NCBI GenBank assembly: GCA_013329175.1
Contig: DUKR01000085.1
Location: 10,778-26,521, forward strand
Direction: 5' to 3'
DNA from: Candidatus Woesearchaeota archaeon
GTDB taxonomy: Archaea > Nanobdellota > Nanobdellia > Woesearchaeales > UBA11716
Length of the DNA: 15,744 bases
Shown: piece by piece, positions 7,060 through 14,382 of the stretch
How positions within the stretch are numbered: the stretch's first letter is position 1
How the letters are laid out: every line of letters begins with the position of its first letter
The notes under the pieces: model-generated
What the model was told of the DNA's origin: nothing
Seen by the model: only the letters and a program-made list of their open reading frames with translations
The model's database searches: none
Program-made: the position numbers and the translations under genes

Positions 7060-7821
7060 ATGGGAAAAGCGCTTATCATTTTTGGTTCAGCATCGGACAA
7101 GAGGGTCTACTCGGTGATTGAGGCGGGCCTGAAGAAAGCCGGCGTCGCTACTGAGATGCAGGTGTGTTCTGTGCATCGCAATGGCTCGCAGGTGAGTGAG
7201 ATTGTTGATGCAAGCGATGCTGATATCATTATAGCTGGTGCAGGGCTTAGTGCCGCGCTGCCTGGTGTCATCGCTTCCCGCTCGCTGAAGCCAGTCATTG
7301 GTGTGCCTGTGGGAGCAGCTTACCAGGGGCTTGACGCGCTGCTCTCCATCTCGCAGATGCCGAAAGGGTACCCCGTGCTTTGCGTTGGCGTAGATAGTGC
7401 TGCAATGGCAACGGCAAATGCAGTGAAGATTCTGAAGAGCTACAGGGCGGTGGCCCTCATCGGCGACCAGAACAATGAGCAGCTGGCTGCTGCACGAAAG
7501 GTGATTGAGCTTTTCGGGATTGACCATCGCTTTGCTTATAGCCCTGTTCCTGATGCCGTCAACCTTGCATTTGTGTGTTTTGATGAGCCTCTGGAAAAGA
7601 GGGATGAGCTTATTGTCTACTGCCCGCTTCTTCTTCAGGAGGACAATGCTGCAGATGCAGCACTAAGCCTGCTGAAGCACAGCGACCATGGATTGTGGGT
7701 TGGCCTCAATTCAGGAGTGAATGCTGCGCTTGCTGCAATAGAGATCATCAATGAGCAGGACATGCTGACAGAGCAGCTTGTATTATATAGGGAGCAACTG
7801 AAAGCAGGCGGGAAACGATGA
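7060..7821 (+). CDS. purE: PurE-type AIR carboxylase with a degenerate second PurE-like half
   Basis: Residues 1-125 are a PurE domain: FGSASD (8-13) binds the nucleotide phosphate, and CSVHR (36-40), IIAGAGLSAALPGV (57-70), KPVIGVPV (77-84) and GLDALLSISQMPKG (90-103) match the carboxylase/mutase that forms CAIR. The usual histidine in the 'AHLPG' loop is alanine here. Residues 128-232 repeat the order in decayed form (VALIGDQNNEQLAAARKVIE, then GLWVGLNSGVNAALAAIEII), but lack the SAHR loop and glycine-rich loop, so this half is probably structural. GAGGTGG at 7047-7053 sits 6 nt before the ATG at 7060, which makes that start better than the ATG at 7045 within purS. Its TGA overlaps the purC ATG. 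No purK lies in this window. Confidence 0.9.
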   Translation: MGKALIIFGSASDKRVYSVIEAGLKKAGVATEMQVCSVHRNGSQVSEIVDASDADIIIAGAGLSAALPGVIASRSLKPVIGVPVGAAYQGLDALLSISQMPKGYPVLCVGVDSAAMATANAVKILKSYRAVALIGDQNNEQLAAARKVIELFGIDHRFAYSPVPDAVNLAFVCFDEPLEKRDELIVYCPLLLQEDNAADAALSLLKHSDHGLWVGLNSGVNAALAAIEIINEQDMLTEQLVLYREQLKAGGKR

Positions 7822-8765
7822 TAACTAAAGGGAGCATCAGGCAGAATCTAGGCAACACCCTTTTAAAGACGGATTTTCCTTTTGGGAAAAGGTATCAGGG
7901 AAAGGTGCGTGACAGCTATATAGCTTCGGGGAAGCGCGTCATCATCGCTACTGACCGCATCTCTGCGTTTGATAAGGTGCTAACGACACTGCCCTTCAAG
8001 GGGCAGCTTTTGACGCAGCTTTCTGCATTCTGGTTTGGGAAAACCATGAACGCTGTTCCTAATGCCCTGCTTGATACGCCTGACCCAAGCGTTGTGGTGC
8101 ATAAGGAGTGCAGGGTGCATCCTATTGAGATGGTTGTCAGGGGATACTTAGCAGGGTCCGCATGGCGAGACTATGCTGCCGGGAAGGCGATATCAGGTAT
8201 TGCGCTTCCGCCTGGCATCAGGAAGTACCAGAAGCTTGCTGGCCCTATCATCACTCCCTCTACAAAGGCTGCGTCGGGCCATGACCTGTCCATCTCGCGG
8301 GAGGAAATCCTCTCCATGAATATCATCACCAAACCTGTGTACGAGCAGATGGAGCAGTATGCTCTTGCACTTTTTGCTATTGGCTCTGACTGGTGCTCGC
8401 GGCAAGGGCTAATCCTGGTTGACACGAAGTATGAGTTTGGTGACGATAACGGCAAGCTTTTAGTTGTTGATGAGATTCATACCCCTGACTCGTCACGGTT
8501 CTGGTACAAAGACACCTATCAGAAGCTGTTCGACAAAGGTGAGGAGCAGCGCCCTTTGGATAAGGAATACTTAAGGGCATGGCTGATATCGAAAGGATTC
8601 ATGGGTGATGGGCCCGTTCCTGTTATCCCTGATGAGGTGAAGATTGAGGCTGTCCTTCGCTACAACAAGGCCTATGAGCAAATCACCGGAGGGAAGCTAG
8701 GGGTATCTGAAGAGCCTGTCCTGCAAAGGATTGAGAGGAATCTGAGGAAGAACGGGTATATCTGA
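7818..8765 (+). CDS. purC: Phosphoribosylaminoimidazole-succinocarboxamide synthase PurC
   Basis: PurC joins CAIR and aspartate with ATP to make SAICAR. The 315-residue sequence has the family motifs YQGKVRDSY (26-34), ATDRISAFD (44-52), MVVRGYLAGSAW (105-116), PSTKAASGHD (147-156), VDTKYEFG and DEIHTPDSSRFW. It is the longer form (about 290-315 residues), like fungal Ade1 and many bacterial enzymes, rather than the ~240-residue form. The ATG overlaps the purE stop as ATGA. It is the last gene of the operon, and a run of seven T residues begins 3 nt after its stop. Confidence 0.95.
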   Translation: MITKGSIRQNLGNTLLKTDFPFGKRYQGKVRDSYIASGKRVIIATDRISAFDKVLTTLPFKGQLLTQLSAFWFGKTMNAVPNALLDTPDPSVVVHKECRVHPIEMVVRGYLAGSAWRDYAAGKAISGIALPPGIRKYQKLAGPIITPSTKAASGHDLSISREEILSMNIITKPVYEQMEQYALALFAIGSDWCSRQGLILVDTKYEFGDDNGKLLVVDEIHTPDSSRFWYKDTYQKLFDKGEEQRPLDKEYLRAWLISKGFMGDGPVPVIPDEVKIEAVLRYNKAYEQITGGKLGVSEEPVLQRIERNLRKNGYI

Positions 8766-8768
8766 TGC

Positions 8769-8775
8769 TTTTTTT
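8769..8775 (+). terminator. Oligo-T terminator after the purine operon
   Basis: Seven T residues follow the purC stop by 3 nt. Oligo-T in the non-template strand is the known signal for archaeal RNA polymerase termination. No strong preceding hairpin is seen. Confidence 0.45.
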
Positions 8776-8889
8776 CGGTTGAGTGTTGTAACATGCCCTT
8801 TCGAAAAAGATAAACATGAGTGATACTATTGCGTCGGGAAGTGCCAGCCAATGCAGGTCAATGGCGGTGTCACCTGGTCAACGCAATTC

Positions 8890-9167
8890 GTAGTACTTCA
8901 CCATTAGGGAGTTTGCCTTCCTCTTTGCAGTTTTGGCGGGCATCATTCCCGAAAAAATGCATTCCCTAAAAGCTCATTGCCTGTGGCTTCTTTCTCATCC
9001 GATCACTTTGTCTTTCTTTCCTCCTTTGTTTGTGCTGCAAATCCGGATGGTGGAAATTCCGTCGTGCACTGCTGCCCGCGCCCATCCTTCATGCCCGCAA
9101 GTAGCAGCGCGCTACACTGCGGCGATGGCTGCAACACATGCCCTGCTGGCCAACTGAGTTTTTTTTT
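8890..9167 (-). repeat. Dispersed intergenic repeat, copy B (inverted to copy A)
   Basis: This fills most of the 457-base gap between purC and the CcdA-like gene. On the minus strand it runs from an A-tract (nine A, 9167-9159) through CAGCAGGGCAT and GCAGCCATCGCC (9132-9121), the purine-rich GGAGGAAAGAAAG, GGCAATGAGCTTTTAGGGAATG and CGGGAATGATGCCC, to GTGAAGTACTAC (8901-8890). It matches copy A over about 190 bases and copy C at the A-tract end. It lacks most of the hairpin-rich block of copy A. I see no gene in 8766-8889 or 9168-9222. Confidence 0.8.
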
Positions 9168-9222
9168 GGTTTACCTCGGAATTTTCAATGAGAGTGAAGG
9201 AGTACCGCAATTCTCCATAATA

Positions 9223-9930
9223 CTAAAAGCTCAAGCCTATAACTCCCATCGCCCACAGCAGAAGCACGATACCAAGACTTATCATCACAAGCCCCATGGC
9301 AAGGCGCATCCACTTTTTATGGCGCTCCTTCCATTCCCTTATGCCAAGTGCATTCTCAAAGAAATAGACCAGAACAAGGATTACAAGCAACGGCAATATA
9401 AATATAAAATTGTACAGCACAAGCAGGAAGAACGCATCCCATGACAATCCCATGCGAGCAAGAACTGTAGTGATGGCCAGATACGGCCCGCCGGTGCAGG
9501 GCAATTCCACTGCAGCGACAAACATCCCTAGGCCTATTGCTCCTGGAACACTGACCTTATGGATCATCTCCATAAGCTTCTTCGCATGCTTCTTTGGTAT
9601 CTGCAGCGAGATGCCCTTCCCCTGCCAGAAAGCGTCCTTCAGCTCAATCAACCCTAAGACAATCACCACCACCGCAACAATCCAGGTAAGCTGCGTGCTG
9701 ACGCCAAGCTGCTGGATGAAAACAAGAAGGCCTAAGCCTGCGGCAAGGTAGGTTACATATACCGAAGAGATATAGATTAGCCCGATAGCAAGCATCCGCC
9801 TTTTGTCAGAAGACAATTCCAGAAGTGTGGCAAGAAGAATCACAAGAACCCCTATAGCGCAGGGATTGATGGCATCAACCGCAGCTGTGGACAAGACGAC
9901 GGGGATTGTCGGAAGGGTGATGTCTACCAT
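9223..9930 (-). CDS. CcdA/DsbD-type membrane thiol-disulfide electron carrier
   Basis: The 235-residue integral membrane protein has about six hydrophobic segments, near residues 15-36, 47-72, 83-98, 128-156, 165-190 and 208-231. Two membrane cysteines lie in the family contexts NPCAIG (Cys24) and ELPCTGGP (Cys145), the pair that carries electrons across the membrane in CcdA/DsbD transporters. The probable role is to pass reducing equivalents from cytoplasmic thioredoxin to an extracytoplasmic thioredoxin-fold partner, most likely the product of the gene 9 nt upstream. GGAG in the spacer, overlapping the upstream stop, can serve as a Shine-Dalgarno site. No cytochrome c maturation gene is nearby, so the name CcdA would overstate the role. 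Confidence 0.85.
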   Translation of the reverse strand: MVDITLPTIPVVLSTAAVDAINPCAIGVLVILLATLLELSSDKRRMLAIGLIYISSVYVTYLAAGLGLLVFIQQLGVSTQLTWIVAVVVIVLGLIELKDAFWQGKGISLQIPKKHAKKLMEMIHKVSVPGAIGLGMFVAAVELPCTGGPYLAITTVLARMGLSWDAFFLLVLYNFIFILPLLVILVLVYFFENALGIREWKERHKKWMRLAMGLVMISLGIVLLLWAMGVIGLSF

Positions 9931-9939
9931 TGATGGCTC

Positions 9940-10302
9940 CTACGGCGCAGCACAGCCTGTCTTTGCAGCAAATGCCGAGAATGACTGCGCTCCTAAAAGC
10001 CTCTCGCCATCTGCAAGTATAAATGTTGGGTAGCTCTCAATCCCTTGCTCAAGGCAAAGGTCAGGCCTGCCGTTTTTGCTGTTAGGGTCGCACTCGACAT
10101 AATTGATCAGGTTGAATGCCCCGCCGAATTGGTCTTTTATTTCCTTGCAGTGCGGGCACCAGTATGCCCCATACATCACCATCCCTGAATCATACAGGCA
10201 CTGTGCGAAGTCAACGACAGCAGGGTCCACCTCTTTCTCCCCGCAGCCTGCAGCAAACAGCAGAGCAAGCAATGCGATTACCAGTTCAATACGCTTCAGC
10301 AT
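9940..10302 (-). CDS. Exported thioredoxin-fold protein, CPHC active site, likely lipoprotein
   Basis: The 120-residue protein starts MLKRIELVIALLALLFAAGC, a hydrophobic signal ending in a lipobox-like FAAGC with Cys20 as the possible anchor. The mature part has MYGAYWCPHCKE (CPHC at 49-52) and the cis-proline of YPTF (Pro92). Its DFAQCLYDSG...MYGAYWCPHC...YVEC...CLEQGI order strongly resembles the thioredoxin domain fused to VKOR-type proteins, with extra cysteines at 35, 71, 83 and 117. It probably makes, reduces or isomerises disulfides outside the cell, together with the membrane carrier encoded next. The ATG at 10302 is chosen because an upstream in-frame extension to 10431 would bury the signal sequence and cross the promoter. 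A TATA-like TTTTTATA lies at 10341-10348. Confidence 0.85.
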   Translation of the reverse strand: MLKRIELVIALLALLFAAGCGEKEVDPAVVDFAQCLYDSGMVMYGAYWCPHCKEIKDQFGGAFNLINYVECDPNSKNGRPDLCLEQGIESYPTFILADGERLLGAQSFSAFAAKTGCAAP

Positions 10303-10340
10303 AAGGCAACCTAAACTATAGTGAACCACATCTGGCATCT

Positions 10341-10348
10341 TATAAAAA
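10341..10348 (-). promoter_or_regulatory. TATA box of the thioredoxin/CcdA operon
   Basis: Minus-strand TTTTTATA lies 38 nt before the ATG at 10302. Transcription would begin near 10317, giving a leader of about 15 nt that contains AGGTTG. Confidence 0.4.
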
Positions 10349-10565
10349 ACTATCTTTTGTTTGTAATTGTGTGTTGCATAACTCTTGCCCCTTTTTTGCT
10401 CATCGCTGATGTTATGCCTGAGCTTCCCCATATCTCTTTATTCTCTGGTGCGCCCAGAACTTGCTGATGGCTTCCTGAATCAGCCCCCGCTCGCTTGTTG
10501 CTCTCAGTTCCTATCCAAAAATAGTCTTCAGGCGGCTCGCTGACATCACTAAACAGAAACTGTAT

Positions 10566-10599
10566 AATTCCGAGGAGGGAAAGAAAAAAAAGGCTGCAT
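10566..10599 (+). repeat. Direct repeat G, purine-rich head fragment
   Basis: AATTCCGAGG-(G/A)-GGAAAGAAA followed by an A-run and GGCTGCAT occurs here and again at 10671-10706, 105 bp apart. The A-run plus GGCTGC also resembles the head of copy C (A-run, GGCTGCGCAGG). On the minus strand it is a T-run of eight, so it may also act as a terminator downstream of the hydrolase gene. The rest of the 10303-10804 gap shows no convincing gene. Confidence 0.6.
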
Positions 10600-10670
10600 A
10601 CCCGTCCGTCGTGCTTTCGGCTCACTTGAATAAGGCTTCAACTCAACTTAGGGGCTGTTGTGCACTTGCC

Positions 10671-10809
10671 AATTCCGAGGAAGGAAAGAAAAAAAGGGGG
10701 CTGCATTGGCGTGGCGATTGCCTCCTGATTACGCGCTGCTCAGGAGTGGAGTTTTGGAGTGGCGGAGGGGTGATGAGAATAGTAGCTTTCAGGATAGTGA
10801 AGTATTACG
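10671..10809 (+). repeat. Dispersed intergenic repeat, copy F (internally deleted)
   Basis: The head segment GCGATTGCCTCCTGATTACG-CGCTGC (around 10713-10739) aligns with the head of copies A and C (CCATCGCCTCAGGTATTGAGCGCTGC in C). The copy ends in GTGAAGTATTAC at 10798-10809. The middle 100+ bases of copies A and B are missing. The tail overlaps the stop codon of the hydrolase gene, so the last residue and stop of that gene lie inside the repeat tail. The 7-A run at 10689-10695 is a T-run for minus-strand transcripts and a candidate terminator. Confidence 0.55.
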
Positions 10810-12991
10810 GATTAACCGTGCTTCTCAGGACAGGAGCATAGCCAGGCAGGTTTCCTGCTGGAAGATAGGCATTCAGGAAATTGAATACGTTGTAGTGAAG
10901 GTCAGGAAGCTTGCCAGCTTCAAATGAGCCAACAGGCAAAACAGAGCCGCCTAATACTTTGCGGCTTTCAGTGATGAGCGTGTGTGAGACATCCCGATAT
11001 TCAAGGATTTTTGCGGCTCCAAAATCAAGGAAATGATCCCGAAGCTTATTTCTGGCAGAGTGGTTTGCAGTGTGGAGCATCTCATCCTTATCGCCAAAGG
11101 CAACCAGCTTAGGCACTGAGCGTATGATATGGTCTCTATAATAAGCGAAGAACCTATGCTCTTCTATTTTTTTATAGTTTTGGTTAGGGTCATGAGAGCT
11201 CATTGAGGACTCCACAGAGCAAAGATAATGCAGGCACTCCATGAATTCATAAGGGTTATTGACCTCCCGCAGATAGTTCAAAAAGTCATAGTAATCAGAG
11301 AATACTGCGCTTAGATGCCTAAACTCACCGCTTTTTGTGGCAACATCATGCATCAATTGGTTTTTGCCTAGCTGCATTTGTGATTGCGCATTCATGACTT
11401 TTAGGATGCCCCAGCTTAAAGGCTTATACAAAGATTTCAGGGGCATCAAGTTAGTAGAGGGCACTTTCCATTTGAACATGTCAATCATTTTAAGTATTTT
11501 AGGTGAAACTGCTGCCTGAACCCCAAGCGGCGGTGCAAGAAGCACTGCGCAGTCAACTCTCAGTATAGCAGACCTTCTGCGCTCTTCAAGACCTGATAGG
11601 ATTAACTGCTTTAGTCTTTTGTAGAGTTTACTTATCATATTTATCTGATTCTGGCCTGGAGTCTTTTGAATCCTTCTTGCTTCGTCAACCAATTTATAGA
11701 ATGTCTCTTCAATGTTGCTGTTATATCCTGCTAGTGCAAGCATTGCTGATGAGGCGCCCAGGCTATGCCCAAGAAGACCAACGCTTCTTACCCCCTGTAT
11801 GCGCATCCATTTGACTCCCTCCATAAAGTATTCAGCATTTCTCCCTAGGTGGAATCTCTCCCTATTGTCACCATGAGAACTCATGTCAAGGCTTATGACC
11901 CTGAATCCCTGCAACGCAAGCCTTTTTCCAAGCGTCATCAGCGCTCTTTTTTCTCCTGAAAACCCATGCATCATCACAACTCCCCTTAGCGGTGGAGGAA
12001 CACCTTCCTGATAAAAGTAGAGGGACGGGATTGAGTTTTGAATAGAAACAGGAACTACCTTAATGCTGTCCTCAAATGACTCCGTCTTTGATTGGGTTAT
12101 CACTTTTTCTGCATAGGAAAATTTCTCAGCTGCACGCAACAGATTCCTGAGGCTTACCTCATCCTGATAGACAAATTCTTTTGCTTTTTCCTGCAGGGAC
12201 TCCAACTGTTGGATGAGCGGGACTATACCCTGCACAGGCGCCTCCTCTTCCCGGATTATACCTTTCAGGAAGGTAAGGTAGTGGCTAATCCTTGTCAGTT
12301 TGCGCGCAGTTTCCAAAGAGATGTCAATTTCAATGTTAAGAAATTCATCCAATTGCTCTTCGTAGAGTTTCAGCACCCTTTTGATGCCCTCCTTAAGCCG
12401 GCGATGCTCATTTGGGCTCCTGATGCCTGAGCGAAGAAGCGCCCTGAATTCTCCCAGAAGATTATGCTCTGTTTGCTCCAGCTTCTGCTCTTGTTCTTCC
12501 CGGTAGACATCTTGCCCTGTAAGCTTTCTGTCTGTCTTTCCCCTTCTGAGCACAAATCCTAAGGGGATGTGCCCTTTGTCAGCCTTGATTGCAGCCTTGG
12601 TAGCTGCAATGGTATCCTTGCCTATCCTGTCACAGAGCGCAATCAGCTCTGCTTTAATTTGATAGTCACTTACGCAATTAATGTCATCAATCAGGGTAAG
12701 AATCCGCTGAATTCTCTCCTGCTCTTTTTCTTTTTCCCTTTTTTTCAGCTGGTGCAGCTCATCAAGTATCGGCTCAATCTCTTTGATGAATTCAGTAATA
12801 ACCGCAGAAATGTTATCCGCTATAAGCATGGAAGGATCCACAATACTCTTTTTTTTCTGGAATGCTTTATATTGCTGAATCTGCCCTGCAAGCTTAGCAT
12901 CAATTCGCTCTTCAAACCTTTCTCTCTCAAAAAGGTCCTTTGCACTCAGAACAAGCCCAGAGGAAGGCTGCTGTTTCTTTGAAGAGACCAC
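10805..12991 (-). CDS. Large protein: helical N-terminal region fused to an alpha/beta hydrolase
   Basis: The 728-residue protein has two parts. Residues 1-310 are charged and largely helical, with a probable coiled coil near 60-100 (LDELHQLKKREKEKEQERIQ) and further long helices to 300. I do not recognise this part. Residues 310-728 are an alpha/beta hydrolase: oxyanion strand VVMMHGFSGEK (338-348), nucleophile elbow GHSLG with Ser410, acid candidate Asp634 in AFGDKDEM, and His670 in DVSHTLI. A long insert (about 420-560) replaces a simple lid. The substrate is unknown; an ester, peptide or lipid hydrolase is possible. No signal peptide or membrane span is evident, so it is probably cytoplasmic. 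The start is GTG, supported by TTTAAA 24 nt upstream (13016-13021), implying a leaderless mRNA. The final codon and stop lie in repeat F. Confidence 0.85.
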   Translation of the reverse strand: MVSSKKQQPSSGLVLSAKDLFERERFEERIDAKLAGQIQQYKAFQKKKSIVDPSMLIADNISAVITEFIKEIEPILDELHQLKKREKEKEQERIQRILTLIDDINCVSDYQIKAELIALCDRIGKDTIAATKAAIKADKGHIPLGFVLRRGKTDRKLTGQDVYREEQEQKLEQTEHNLLGEFRALLRSGIRSPNEHRRLKEGIKRVLKLYEEQLDEFLNIEIDISLETARKLTRISHYLTFLKGIIREEEAPVQGIVPLIQQLESLQEKAKEFVYQDEVSLRNLLRAAEKFSYAEKVITQSKTESFEDSIKVVPVSIQNSIPSLYFYQEGVPPPLRGVVMMHGFSGEKRALMTLGKRLALQGFRVISLDMSSHGDNRERFHLGRNAEYFMEGVKWMRIQGVRSVGLLGHSLGASSAMLALAGYNSNIEETFYKLVDEARRIQKTPGQNQINMISKLYKRLKQLILSGLEERRRSAILRVDCAVLLAPPLGVQAAVSPKILKMIDMFKWKVPSTNLMPLKSLYKPLSWGILKVMNAQSQMQLGKNQLMHDVATKSGEFRHLSAVFSDYYDFLNYLREVNNPYEFMECLHYLCSVESSMSSHDPNQNYKKIEEHRFFAYYRDHIIRSVPKLVAFGDKDEMLHTANHSARNKLRDHFLDFGAAKILEYRDVSHTLITESRKVLGGSVLPVGSFEAGKLPDLHYNVFNFLNAYLPAGNLPGYAPVLRSTVNP

Positions 12992-13015
12992 ATTGTGAGG
13001 TTTGGAAAAAGCAGG

Positions 13016-13021
13016 TTTAAA
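13016..13021 (-). promoter_or_regulatory. TATA box of the hydrolase gene
   Basis: TTTAAA on the minus strand within CCCATTTAAACC ends 24 nt before the GTG at 12991. No Shine-Dalgarno site precedes the GTG, consistent with a leaderless start. Confidence 0.55.
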
Positions 13022-13105
13022 TGGGTTGCGCTTTTTTCCTAAAAGCCAATCAGAATAGCCAGAGTATGGAGATTTAAAAGATATACCTAGGCCGTGGAGG
13101 GTGTG

Positions 13106-13164
13106 GGTATTCCCAAAAGCTCATTAGAAAAAAAGGCAATAGCCGTACCTCCCGTCGCTTCCAC
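13106..13164 (-). repeat. Dispersed repeat, partial copy E
   Basis: Plus-strand GG(T/C)ATTCCCAAAA(A)GCTCATT ... AAAAGGCA, then CCTCCC and CTTCCAC, recurs at 15482-15541, about three quarters or more identical by eye. ATTCCC-AAAAGCTCATT also matches copy B (CATTCCCTAAAAGCTCATT near 8950-8970). No GTGAAGTA tail is seen near this copy. Confidence 0.6.
13128..13134 (-). terminator. Possible oligo-T terminator for the DHH gene cluster
   Basis: Seven A residues on the plus strand give a T-run on the minus strand, about 45 nt downstream of the small ORF's stop and within repeat E. Archaeal oligo-T termination fits, but it is not proven. Confidence 0.35.
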
Positions 13165-13179
13165 GATCGTTGCGTACCT

Positions 13180-13281
13180 TCATCCTTGCCCTTTCTTTGC
13201 AAACAATCTCTTGAATTGAGCATAGAACTCCTGCGCCTTCTTCTCTTTTTCCTTCAATTTCTTTCCTGCTGAAGTTGCCAT
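13180..13281 (-). CDS. Possible 33-residue lysine-rich small protein
   Basis: The frame encodes MATSAGKKLKEKEKKAQEFY followed by AQFKRLFAKKGQG and a TGA. It begins 44 nt after the stop of the DHH gene on the same strand. The composition (lysine, glutamate, alanine and aromatics on one face) suggests a single amphipathic helix. There is no clear Shine-Dalgarno site. A longer overlapping frame runs into repeat E and looks less natural. It may be chance. Confidence 0.25.
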   Translation of the reverse strand: MATSAGKKLKEKEKKAQEFYAQFKRLFAKKGQG

Positions 13282-13325
13282 GGTCTGTAAAGGCTTCCAA
13301 CTTCATGATGATGAATCAATACTGT

Positions 13326-14360
13326 TTACCCAAGATTTTTTTCAACCCTCTCCACGAACTCGTCAAAGTCCTCTTTCCTTACGCAGGCGCCGCAGGCGTG
13401 CTCATGGCCACCACCATGGGCGTTGTGGCACCCGGCAAGGGCTTTCTCAAGGATGGGAGGGATAGTGTGGTGCTTTGAGCGCAGGCTCATCTTCATTTCC
13501 CCTGCCTTCTCCCTTGCTATGATGATGACCTTATCGGGGAACCTGTGCAGGAGCTCGTTTGAGAGGTCTGCGGTGAGCGACATCATCCTGTCAGTGTACT
13601 TGTAGATGACCATGTTCTTTCGCACCGAACTATTGAGGGTGTCTGCCATAAGCTCATCATAGAGGACATTGACTTTCTCAGCATAGCGGTGGATGAACCT
13701 GCCCTGCGGCGTCTTTTTTGAGAGGATGTCCTCAGGGTCGTCAATTCTCGTCAGCACCTTGATGTTCTTGTTGACGTCTTCAGCCTTTCCTTTGAGGGCA
13801 AAAGAGAACATCCTGCAGAGCCTGCCAAGCCTGGTTTCAAAAAGCAGCTTTCCTGGCTCATTGGATGGCTTGTCAAGGATATTTGGGTATTGCCTTATAA
13901 ATTCCTTGAGGTAAGGCGGGATGAACCAGTCTGCGACTGCGCCGACGGTTGCTATCCAGATGTCCTGCGAAACCACTTGATAAAGCATGGGAGTAGTAGG
14001 ATAGTTATCATCCTGCTTTTCACAGCGGGGATTGTAGTAGCTGACCCGTTCACGCTTGTGTGGGCCATGATGGTCAATCCAGACCACAGGAAGCTTAACC
14101 TCGTCAATAAACTGCTGATCGACATTTGCTATGTCAAGGATGAAGATGGCATCAGGCTCATACTCCCTGACTTTCCTTACGAAGGGCTCTCCTATGTAGG
14201 GATGGGCTTTCACAACGATGCCTTTCCCTTCCTTCTTATAGCGATAGGCGAGGAGAAATGCGCAGAGGCCGTCAGGGTCATCGTCAAATAAATAAAGCGG
14301 GCGCTTGCAGTTGTCAAGAGAATTGCGTATGTCCTTGGCCTGAGCCCTTGTCAATCCCAT
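13326..14360 (-). CDS. DHH-family phosphoesterase (RecJ-like/DHHA1 type)
   Basis: The 344-residue protein has the DHH-family metal motifs: DDDPDG (26-31), Asp76 in FILDIANVD, DHH at 96-98 in VVWIDHHGPH, and Asp144 in VGAVADW. The C-terminal DHHA1 domain has GGGHEHACGA at 316-325, the substrate-binding loop. Family members use Mn2+ or Mg2+ to cleave nucleic-acid or nucleotide phosphodiester bonds. RecJ-like exonucleases, the archaeal GINS-associated nuclease and nanoRNases are relatives, and this sequence does not decide between them. The ATG at 14360 is preferred over an upstream TTG at 14372 because TTTATTAA ends 22 nt before it. It follows argF on the same strand, but has its own promoter. 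Confidence 0.9.
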   Translation of the reverse strand: MGLTRAQAKDIRNSLDNCKRPLYLFDDDPDGLCAFLLAYRYKKEGKGIVVKAHPYIGEPFVRKVREYEPDAIFILDIANVDQQFIDEVKLPVVWIDHHGPHKRERVSYYNPRCEKQDDNYPTTPMLYQVVSQDIWIATVGAVADWFIPPYLKEFIRQYPNILDKPSNEPGKLLFETRLGRLCRMFSFALKGKAEDVNKNIKVLTRIDDPEDILSKKTPQGRFIHRYAEKVNVLYDELMADTLNSSVRKNMVIYKYTDRMMSLTADLSNELLHRFPDKVIIIAREKAGEMKMSLRSKHHTIPPILEKALAGCHNAHGGGHEHACGACVRKEDFDEFVERVEKNLG

Positions 14361-14382
14361 GGAAAGCGGCAAAAGGGGGCAG

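Noticed and set aside
8766..9222. Possible tRNA or rRNA gene in the large gap after purC
   Set aside because: No cloverleaf, T-loop consensus or rRNA-like segment was found; the gap is explained mainly by repeat B.
8977..9444. 155-codon plus-strand frame across repeat B and the CcdA-like gene
   Set aside because: It is a shadow of the repeat and of the well-supported membrane protein on the other strand.
10303..10431. Upstream extension of the thioredoxin-fold gene
   Set aside because: It would place 43 residues before a clear signal sequence and would cross the TATA-like box.
10350..10625. 91-codon minus-strand frame with a hydrophobic stretch near its N-terminus
   Set aside because: The hydrophobic part comes from translating the purine-rich repeat tract on its other strand. 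There is no ribosome site or family resemblance, and it overlaps the promoter region of the thioredoxin gene. A small real protein is not fully excluded.
10566..10706. Two regularly similar units suggesting a CRISPR array
   Set aside because: There are only two units, 105 bp apart, purine-rich and imperfect, with no cas genes and no further spacers.
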